Positions 58,303 through 64,000 of a stretch of DNA of 64,000 nt are shown here, piece by piece. Origin of the DNA: Paractinoplanes polyasparticus (GTDB taxonomy: Bacteria; Actinomycetota; Actinomycetes; Mycobacteriales; Micromonosporaceae); contig NZ_JAHWFK010000001.1 in the NCBI RefSeq assembly GCF_019710575.1, positions 372,001 to 436,000 of the forward strand. Reading direction: 5' to 3'. The stretch's first letter is position 1; each line of letters starts with the position of its first letter. Both the position numbers and the translations under genes were made by a program. The notes beneath the pieces were generated by a model. It was not told the DNA's origin. It searched no databases and saw only the letters and a program-made list of their open reading frames with translations.

Positions 58303-61053
58303 TCAAGAACCCGACCATGGCTTGAAAGCATTGGACGGCACAACGCCCTCAAGATCAGGACAGTGCCGCCGAATCACCGAGGCCATGGTGGATTCAGCGA
58401 TCCAATCAAGGCCGAACTGCGTATAGACCTCAGCCCGATAATCGGCAGTGAGGAACCGGTCGCTCTGCAGCCGCCGGGAAGCCATCAGGATGAACACCCG
58501 GAACGCCGTGTCCGAGAAGGCGAACCCCGGCGGCGGCGTCTCCGCGAACAGGCCGACCATGGTGTCGACCTCGTCGATGCTGCGATAGACGGCGCGCAGA
58601 CGTGCCACGGTCGAGGGGTCCTCGTTCAGGTCTTCCCAGCGCTTGATCCGTGGCAGGTGCAGGGCCTGGCGGAAGTCGTTGTAGCGGGGCACCCCGCGGC
58701 GACGATTCCGCACCAGGTCGACGACGGAAAGATCGATCATCTCGCCCTCGCGTTCCAGATTCAGCAGGGCCCGGGGGTAGTTGTGCAGCGTGATCGCTCC
58801 CGGATGGGCGGTGCCGAACGAATAGAGGACGCTGCTCAGCCCCATCGCCCTCAATTCGTCGTCGGCGCGGCTGCCCTGCAGGTCGGTGAAGCTGCGGTGG
58901 CCGAATTCGGCCCCGTCCACGCTGCGGAACGTGTAGTCGTCGGGAATCAGCGGGTGCATGCGATAGACCGTGACGAAGTCCTCCGTCAACGAGAACGGCG
59001 TCCCGTGGTGGTCCGGGTTCGTCTTCGGGATGCCTCGCAACGCGTTCACGTCCGTGAGCCACAGGCCGGCCCGGCTCAGCCAGTCCCGCGGTGGCACGCC
59101 GTTCCAGTTGACGTTCATGGCACGTTCGAGCACGTTGGTGGCGAGCATGGCCGGGGTCCACTCGACGGTGTGGATCTTCGCTATCAGGGCGGCCACGATG
59201 AGCCGGGCCGTCTGGTAGAGCCTTTCGTCGTCCCAGCCGGGATTTCGGTCCTTCAGGTGGTCGCACAACAGGTTGTGTTCCCGGGCGAAGAGCGTGTGCA
59301 TGCCGCCGAGCCCCAGCCACCAGGCCTCGTTGAAGCCGGTGATCTCGGAACCGTTGACGTCGACCGGCAGGTAGCCCTCGGGGCTCAGCCGGATCCGGGG
59401 GCCGTCGCGCAGCAGCAGGCTCGGAGTCGTGCCGTAGACCTCGGAGCCGTCCCACCAGTGTGATGCCACGTTGGCCGGTGGGTCGACGTTGCCGCCGATG
59501 CGCATCTCGGGTTCGAGCTGTCCGCCCGGCGTGTTCGCCCAGCCCGGCACGTCCGGCGGCAGCGGCACGCGCACGTCGTCGACGCCGAGCGGGTGGCGGG
59601 CGTGGACCACCCAGTCGTGCACCTGGAACTGGATCCACGCGGCGGCCAGGATGTTCAGCGTCGTCGCCGGGCGGAACGTCTCACGGTGCAGCAGTTCCCG
59701 GCTCACCGTCACCGGATTCGGTTCGTTGTCGAGGTCGGCACGGCGGTCGGCGGGAACGTTGCGGCCGAATCCCGCTCCGACCGCACCCATGTCCGGCTCG
59801 GCCAGATCGTTGAAACGGCCTTCGTGCGTACGGAATTCTCGCTGCTCGTCGGTGATGGGCGGAGGCGCCCTCCGTACGCGTGGAGGCGCCTCGACCGCCC
59901 CGGTGTCGATCAGGTTGTCGCGGCGCAGCACGTCGCGCAGGGACGCCAGATTCAGCAGGGCCAGGGCGTCGGGCAGGCGGTGCCACGGACGGAAACGGTT
60001 GACCGCGCCGAACACCGTACGCATGGCCGCGCCCGCCAGGCGGTTGCGAACCGGCACCTCGGTGAGCCAGCGCTGCCGGTCGCGGTGGCCGGCGCTGGCG
60101 TCGTACGCGGCCTTGCGCACCCGGTTGAGGTTGCCCAGCGGCCGGAAGTCGTCCGTGGTGTTCCACGGGTTGAAGCGCAGCCCGTGCACGACCGGGTTGT
60201 CGCACGAGCCGGCCCGGATGGTGAGCACGGCGACCGGTTCGGGCGGGGCTCCGGGCGTACGCCAATCGACTGCCGCGTCCTCGATCGGCGTCTCGTCGTC
60301 ACTGCGGTAGCGCTGCACGCACAGCTCGAACCGGACGTCGCCCTCGGCCAGCCGGTTTTCCATCTCGGACGTCAGGAAGTCGGGCCCGTCGCGCTCGCCG
60401 CCCTCGGGAGCGTCGGGGAACGGCCGCAGCAGATATTGGACGGCGAGGTGGCCGCCCCACATGATCGGGGTGCGGCTCCAGTACGTCTCGGTGGCCACGC
60501 TGGTGATGCGGCGGCGCGCCGCCACCACGTTGCGCACGATGCGGGCCGTCTCGCCGGGCCCCAGCACGAAGGCCAGCTTGGCCAGGCCGGTGTAGCGGCC
60601 CACGCCGCCGCCCGCCGTGGCCACCGCGAACTCGGCGAACTGGCGGGCGTCGCGGGCGTGCGACACCGGCGCGTTGGTCATCAGCAGGTCGTGCTGCTCG
60701 TCGTCGGAGACGGTGATCCGCAGGGCGGCGCCGCGTAGGTCCGGTTCGCGGTCGTCCAGGATGCGGCCCTCGGCGTTGCTGAACCGGACCGACGTGCGAT
60801 AGGCAGCGCCCGGCCGGGCGAATCCCACCTGGAGCTCGGCCGGCAGGTCGTCGGCGAAACGCAGGTGGGCGTCGTCGACCGCGTACGTGCCCTTGGCCTG
60901 AAAACCGGCCACGACCGGCGCGTCCCGGGTGGGGCGGTTCTTCAGCTGGGTCAGCATGATCTGCCGAGCCACCCGGTCGAAGATCCGCCGTTCCGCCTCG
61001 GGCGAGCCACCCAGATAAACCTCGCGCCACTGCGCCCTGGTCACCGTCGACAT
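58303..61053 (-). CDS. Fusion of catalase-like (allene-oxide-synthase-type) domain and heme peroxidase/dioxygenase
   Basis: A 916-residue two-domain heme protein. The N-terminal part (about 1-345) has the catalase-like fold, with FRPLGNLNRVRKAAYDASAG near its end. The C-terminal part (about 400-916) is an animal-type heme peroxidase of the fatty acid dioxygenase group: distal His479 in FQVHDW and, in YRMHPLIPD, Tyr697 and proximal His700. Tyr three residues before the proximal His is the radical tyrosine of COX and alpha-dioxygenase. Such a fusion would form a fatty acid hydroperoxide in one domain and convert it in the other. The ATG start is supported by MSTVTRAQWREVYLGG. Reaction inferred, not shown. 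Confidence 0.8.
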   Translation of the reverse strand: MSTVTRAQWREVYLGGSPEAERRIFDRVARQIMLTQLKNRPTRDAPVVAGFQAKGTYAVDDAHLRFADDLPAELQVGFARPGAAYRTSVRFSNAEGRILDDREPDLRGAALRITVSDDEQHDLLMTNAPVSHARDARQFAEFAVATAGGGVGRYTGLAKLAFVLGPGETARIVRNVVAARRRITSVATETYWSRTPIMWGGHLAVQYLLRPFPDAPEGGERDGPDFLTSEMENRLAEGDVRFELCVQRYRSDDETPIEDAAVDWRTPGAPPEPVAVLTIRAGSCDNPVVHGLRFNPWNTTDDFRPLGNLNRVRKAAYDASAGHRDRQRWLTEVPVRNRLAGAAMRTVFGAVNRFRPWHRLPDALALLNLASLRDVLRRDNLIDTGAVEAPPRVRRAPPPITDEQREFRTHEGRFNDLAEPDMGAVGAGFGRNVPADRRADLDNEPNPVTVSRELLHRETFRPATTLNILAAAWIQFQVHDWVVHARHPLGVDDVRVPLPPDVPGWANTPGGQLEPEMRIGGNVDPPANVASHWWDGSEVYGTTPSLLLRDGPRIRLSPEGYLPVDVNGSEITGFNEAWWLGLGGMHTLFAREHNLLCDHLKDRNPGWDDERLYQTARLIVAALIAKIHTVEWTPAMLATNVLERAMNVNWNGVPPRDWLSRAGLWLTDVNALRGIPKTNPDHHGTPFSLTEDFVTVYRMHPLIPDDYTFRSVDGAEFGHRSFTDLQGSRADDELRAMGLSSVLYSFGTAHPGAITLHNYPRALLNLEREGEMIDLSVVDLVRNRRRGVPRYNDFRQALHLPRIKRWEDLNEDPSTVARLRAVYRSIDEVDTMVGLFAETPPPGFAFSDTAFRVFILMASRRLQSDRFLTADYRAEVYTQFGLDWIAESTMASVIRRHCPDLEGVVPSNAFKPWSGS

Positions 61054-61155
61054 CCGCGCGCCTCCACTTCGGAGTGCGGCCGCGACGACGGGCGGTTCCC
61101 GATCGCGCGGGCCACCCGAAACCCTAGTGGCGCCGCGCCATGCGGAACTGTCGTT

Positions 61156-61911
61156 TTACTTACCCATCAACTTCTCGAGGTCGACGACGTCGTTCGCGGC
61201 CGGGGCCACGATGTCGGCGAACTCCGCGCCGAACTCGCTGAAGTCGAGGCCGCCCTCGGCCGCGTCCTTGCTCTCGATGCGCAGCGGGTAGGGCTCGCCG
61301 GTGGTGGCGATGTAGAGCGTGCCGCCGTCCTTCGAGTTGTCGACGAGGCCGATCGCGGGCTTGCCGTTGACGTCCTTGACCTGGCCCTTGGTGACCTTGC
61401 CCTCGGCGTCGAGCATCGAGTCGATGTCGGAGAAGCCGAACATGTCGGCGGTGTCCTTGTCGCCCGCCTTGACCTCGACCCAGCGGTCGCCGACGAGCTT
61501 CGCGAGCTGCTCGCCCTGCTCCTTGCCGCCGCTCATGCCCCAGAACGCGGCGTCGGGCCGGATGTAGCGCTTGCCGCCGACCTCGAGCAGTTCGACGCTC
61601 GGGCCGGCCATCGACAGCTTGCCCTTGATCTTGGTGCCGTCGGTCTTGAAGTCGAGGCCCATCTTGTCGCCGTCGGTGACGATGTCACCCTTCATGTGGA
61701 ATGAGCCGGCCTTCTTGAGAGCGGCCTTGGCCTTGTCCAGGATCTGCTCGGCCTCGAGCGCCTCGACCCCGTTGGTGGCGGGCGCGGCCGAGGTGGCCTG
61801 GGCGGCGGGCGGTGCCGCGGCGCCCTTGTCATCGTTCTGACCTGCGCAACCGGTGGCCAGCAGGGCGGTTGACGCGAGCACGACCACCGCGCCGGTGAAG
61901 TTGACCTTCAT
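61156..61911 (-). CDS. LppX/LprG-like lipoprotein
   Basis: A 251-residue exported lipoprotein. MKVNFTGAVVVLASTALLAT ends in the lipobox TGCAG. The mature part has a short Ala/Pro-rich stretch then the LppX_LprAFG fold (SFHMKGDIVTDGDKMGLDFK, YIATTGEPYPLRIES). In mycobacteria this fold binds lipids for transport to the envelope; here the ligand is unknown. GGGGGA is about ten bases upstream of the ATG. The stop is followed by the peroxidase start 102 bases on. Confidence 0.83.
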   Translation of the reverse strand: MKVNFTGAVVVLASTALLATGCAGQNDDKGAAAPPAAQATSAAPATNGVEALEAEQILDKAKAALKKAGSFHMKGDIVTDGDKMGLDFKTDGTKIKGKLSMAGPSVELLEVGGKRYIRPDAAFWGMSGGKEQGEQLAKLVGDRWVEVKAGDKDTADMFGFSDIDSMLDAEGKVTKGQVKDVNGKPAIGLVDNSKDGGTLYIATTGEPYPLRIESKDAAEGGLDFSEFGAEFADIVAPAANDVVDLEKLMGK

Positions 61912-61988
61912 GATGATGTTTCCCCCGAATTGAGTCGCCCTGATCGACTCGTGCCGATCGGTGACGGCGACGAAGATATCAGCGCGGC

Positions 61989-62180
61989 TCAAGCCGGTTC
62001 GGGTACCCCACCCGGCTCCGGCGCGGGCTCGACGTCCGGCTCCACGATCGGTTCGACCGGCGCCGGGGGCAACGGGTCGGGGCTGTCCGGCTCCAGCTCA
62101 CCGGGGTCGTCGGGGATCGGTGCGCCCGGGTCGAGGGGCGGGTACTTGTCCGGGTCGGTCGACAGGCTCAGCTCGGGCAT
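61989..62180 (-). CDS. Small Pro/Glu/Asp-rich protein
   Basis: A 63-residue protein beginning MPELSLSTDPDKYPPLDPGA; about half its residues are Pro, Asp or Glu, with PVEPIVEPDVEPAPEPGG near the end. AAAAGGAG seven bases before the ATG is one of the best ribosome sites in the window, which supports expression. No cysteines, no membrane segment. Probably intrinsically disordered. Function unknown. Confidence 0.65.
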   Translation of the reverse strand: MPELSLSTDPDKYPPLDPGAPIPDDPGELEPDSPDPLPPAPVEPIVEPDVEPAPEPGGVPEPA

Positions 62181-62273
62181 GACGGCTCCTTTTGTCGGTT
62201 TCTGCCCCCTACCCTCAAGATCGGGAGCCGAAACACCGGCGAGGCGCGACCAGCGACCCCCGGAAAGTGCGGC

Positions 62274-62279
62274 TAAGGT
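62274..62279 (+). promoter_or_regulatory. -10 box of a leaderless promoter
   Basis: TAAGGT ends six bases before the ATG at 62286, with no Shine-Dalgarno sequence between. Confidence 0.5.
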
Positions 62280-62285
62280 GTACGC

Positions 62286-62492
62286 ATGGTGACGGTGGCA
62301 GTGCTGACGGCGATCTTGATCGTCGTCGCTGTCCTCGCCGTCGCCACGGTTCTCAGCCGTCGCGGGCCGCTCGAGCCGCCGCTGAGCACCGTCGAGGCCC
62401 GGCCGCTGCCGGCCGATCGGCCGACCGGCCGGCAGCCGCAGTTCACCGCGGGCGCCCGCGGTTGCCGCGCGCCTCCGGCCGCATTCGTCTGA
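62286..62492 (+). CDS. Small single-pass membrane protein
   Basis: A 68-residue protein with an N-terminal transmembrane helix (TVAVLTAILIVVAVLAVATV) and a basic, Pro-rich cytoplasmic tail. The leaderless-type -10 immediately upstream supports the start. No family recognised. Confidence 0.55.
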   Translation: MVTVAVLTAILIVVAVLAVATVLSRRGPLEPPLSTVEARPLPADRPTGRQPQFTAGARGCRAPPAAFV

Positions 62493-62858
62493 CCGCCGCT
62501 CTTCCGGCGATCGCCGCCTCCGGCACGGCCGTCCCGTCCCTGACGTTCGCCGCACCGGTCTGACTTCCGGCACAGCCGGCTGTGCGGCCCGATCGTCGAA
62601 GCAGGACGGTTGCCGCCTACCCGGCCCGGTCGCCAAGGCGCTCTCCTGCCGGATCGTCAGATCGACGACGACGGCGGCCGGCGGAGGAGCGACAGCTCGG
62701 AGCACAACGGCGGTCGAACATCCGCCCCAGTCGACCGTCGGGACGACGGTCGCCGATCTCTCCCCGCCGGCCGGACACCGCCGGCCGGCACCGGGCGGCC
62801 GTCGCCACCAGGACGGCCGCGCACCACCTGGACCTGTTTCACCGAAGGACGGATTCCC
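62493..62858. other. Spacer with a 16-bp palindrome
   Basis: No gene is apparent. GCACAGCC followed directly by GGCTGTGC (62570-62585) is a perfect palindrome that may act as terminator or operator. The rest is high-GC spacer with open frames but no recognisable product. Confidence 0.45.
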
Positions 62859-63620
62859 ATGAACATGGTTGCGGAAATGCTGCTGACCGAGCCGGCGCCG
62901 ATGGCCATCTGGGCCACGCTGATGCTGCTCACCTTCCCCGCCCTGCTGCTGCTGGGCAGCCCCGAGGCGATGCGCCGTCCCCGGCACGCGGCACAGGAGT
63001 TCGTAGCGGCGCTACGGGGCAACGGCGCCGCCGTGCGGCGACAGGCCGAGGAGGCGGCGCAGACGGCACGCTTCGCCGACGAGGTACGGGTGGCGGCCGA
63101 GCGGGCCGAGGCCCATGCGCAGCGGTGGCAGGAGGCGTGGGAGCGGTCCGAGGGCGAGCTGAACGACGCGTACACCGCCTGGCTGGAAGCCGACGCCCGG
63201 CTGCGCACCGCCACCTCGGCGGCGGCCTGGGGCACACCGTGGTCGGTGCGGACCTGCGACGAGTACGCGGCCCGGCAGCGCTACCTGCACCGCGAGGTGA
63301 CCGCCGCAGCCGGTCGGGGCGAGCTGCCGGCCGCCGCGGTGGCCGACGCCGTGGCCGAGCGGGCCGGTTGGGACGCCCGTCTGCACCCGGTCGAGCAGCA
63401 GCTGGTCATCACCCGCGCCTCGGCGGCGTGGCTGCGGCAGCGCTACGAGCAGGCCGTCGCCGCCGAGCGCGCCGCCTGGCACGACGCCGACTCGGCCCGC
63501 CGCGCGAGCAGCAGCCTGCGCCGCGAGGCAGCCCTCGCCGCATCGCTCGTCGTGCCCGCCCCCCAGGGCCGCGCAACCGCCCGCCCCCACCGCCACACCG
63601 TCGCCGTACCCGCCATGTGA
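62859..63620 (+). CDS. Membrane-anchored coiled-coil protein, unknown function
   Basis: A 253-residue protein with one N-terminal transmembrane helix (about 12-34; APMAIWATLMLLTFPALLLL) followed by long Ala/Glu/Arg-rich helical stretches (RRQAEEAAQTARFADEVRVA, ERAEAHAQRWQEAWERSEGE) predicted to form a coiled coil. The GAAGGAC about seven bases upstream supports the ATG. Strongly GC-biased third positions show it is truly coding. No family recognised. Confidence 0.65.
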   Translation: MNMVAEMLLTEPAPMAIWATLMLLTFPALLLLGSPEAMRRPRHAAQEFVAALRGNGAAVRRQAEEAAQTARFADEVRVAAERAEAHAQRWQEAWERSEGELNDAYTAWLEADARLRTATSAAAWGTPWSVRTCDEYAARQRYLHREVTAAAGRGELPAAAVADAVAERAGWDARLHPVEQQLVITRASAAWLRQRYEQAVAAERAAWHDADSARRASSSLRREAALAASLVVPAPQGRATARPHRHTVAVPAM

Positions 63621-64000
63621 CGCGCCGCGGCGCCGGCCCTCGCACGTGCCTGGCCGCCTCGGCACCACGGCCGGGCCTTCCCCCGGCTCGGCGTCAACGG
63701 CCGGAATCAGCCGGGCGGCGTGCTCTGCGCCTCGGGGCCCCAGAGGCGCGGTAGTGCCACGGATGACCAGGTGCGGCGGGACGACGACCTCTCGCCGGTC
63801 GACCGCCTCGCCCTCGACGCGGGCGATCGCACGGGCCACCGCGAGGCGGGTCAGAACGGCGACGTCCTGGGCGATCGTGGTCAGGTCGACGTGGGCCAGC
63901 CGGGCCAGGCTGCTGTCGTCGTAGCCGACGACGCTGAGCCTGCCGGGTACGGCGATCCCGGCCCGCGACAGCACGTCGAGGACACCGGTGGCGCAGCGGT
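63012..64000 (-). CDS. LacI-family regulator, 5' truncated by window edge, C-terminus uncertain
   Basis: Upstream end lies beyond the window. Visible residues VLSRAGIAVPGRLSVVGYDD, SSLARLAHVDLTTIAQDVAV and VVVPPHLVIRGTTAPLG are the end of the LacI effector domain. Homology stops at about 63740, where relatives end, but no stop codon occurs in this frame until 63012; the extra 240 codons lie antisense to the coiled-coil gene and look non-coding. Either the native stop was lost or a frameshift exists. The true product probably ends near 63.7 kb. Confidence 0.55.
   Translation of the reverse strand, partial: RCATGVLDVLSRAGIAVPGRLSVVGYDDSSLARLAHVDLTTIAQDVAVLTRLAVARAIARVEGEAVDRREVVVPPHLVIRGTTAPLGPRGAEHAARLIPAVDAEPGEGPAVVPRRPGTCEGRRRGASHGGYGDGVAVGAGGCAALGGGHDERCGEGCLAAQAAARAAGRVGVVPGGALGGDGLLVALPQPRRRGAGDDQLLLDRVQTGVPTGPLGHGVGHRGGRQLAPTGCGGHLAVQVALPGRVLVAGPHRPRCAPGRRRGGGAQPGVGFQPGGVRVVQLALGPLPRLLPPLRMGLGPLGRHPYLVGEACRLRRLLGLSPHGGAVAP

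Overview
The window reads as chromosomal DNA of a high-GC, mycelial actinomycete, most likely a member of the Micromonosporaceae such as Actinoplanes. This is inference from very GC-rich third codon positions, many GTG starts, leaderless-type -10 boxes placed 6-7 bases before start codons, a SigE-family sigma factor, an AfsR-type regulator, and a CslA/GlxA locus for a hyphal-tip glycan. No rRNA, tRNA, insertion sequence, prophage or CRISPR array was seen.

Layout. 0-5.4 kb: the tail of an unknown gene, a cysteine dioxygenase, a convergent aromatic amino acid lyase with an altered MIO triad, and a four-gene glycine betaine/choline ABC transporter. 5.4-9.7 kb: a CHASE-GGDEF cyclase, a 55-bp repeat array, a DUF998 membrane protein, a hexamer minisatellite and an SDR. 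9.7-12.8 kb: an alpha/beta hydrolase, lycopene cyclase, a CBS-BON protein and an ABM-like protein. 12.9-17.9 kb: a secreted GH71/99-like enzyme with two F5/8C domains, an oxidoreductase remnant, an FAD oxidoreductase and an anti-sigma-like/sigma pair. 18-28.6 kb: a sugar-utilisation region. A GH42 beta-galactosidase is translationally coupled to an LplABC-type importer and faces a divergent ROK regulator across a 25-bp operator-like site. Next to it is a GH3 glycosidase with its own LacI regulator and a 30-bp palindrome in the leader.

28.8-34.6 kb: an AdoMet-decarboxylase-like protein overlapping a LuxI/FeeM-like acyltransferase, an APH-like kinase, then a lower-GC island (about 31.05-32.98 kb) abutting a broken GH43 gene. 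The island carries a two-gene DUF5343 plus Swt1-type HEPN operon, which is the best candidate here for an under-described defence or conflict system. A perfect LexA-like box lies in the island upstream of it. An AraC regulator and a DHFR-fold reductase follow. 34.6-38.5 kb: a branched-chain 2-oxoacid dehydrogenase operon (E1alpha-E1beta-E2) with a divergent Lrp regulator. 38.6-46.1 kb: a sorbosone-dehydrogenase-like lipoprotein, then cslA-glxA flanked by two paralogous GH6 proteins.

46.3-64 kb: a macro-domain protein, a SnoaL-like protein, an alpha-oxoamine synthase, a 1001-residue AfsR-type regulator, a DrrAB-type ABC exporter, an MFS exporter, an MBL-fold remnant, an M15 peptidase, a TetR/LLM-reductase pair, a large catalase-like/heme-dioxygenase fusion, an LppX-like lipoprotein, three small or hypothetical proteins, and the 3' part of a LacI regulator running off the window end. 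Translational coupling by 1-4 base overlaps is frequent, and several gene remnants mark past insertions or deletions.
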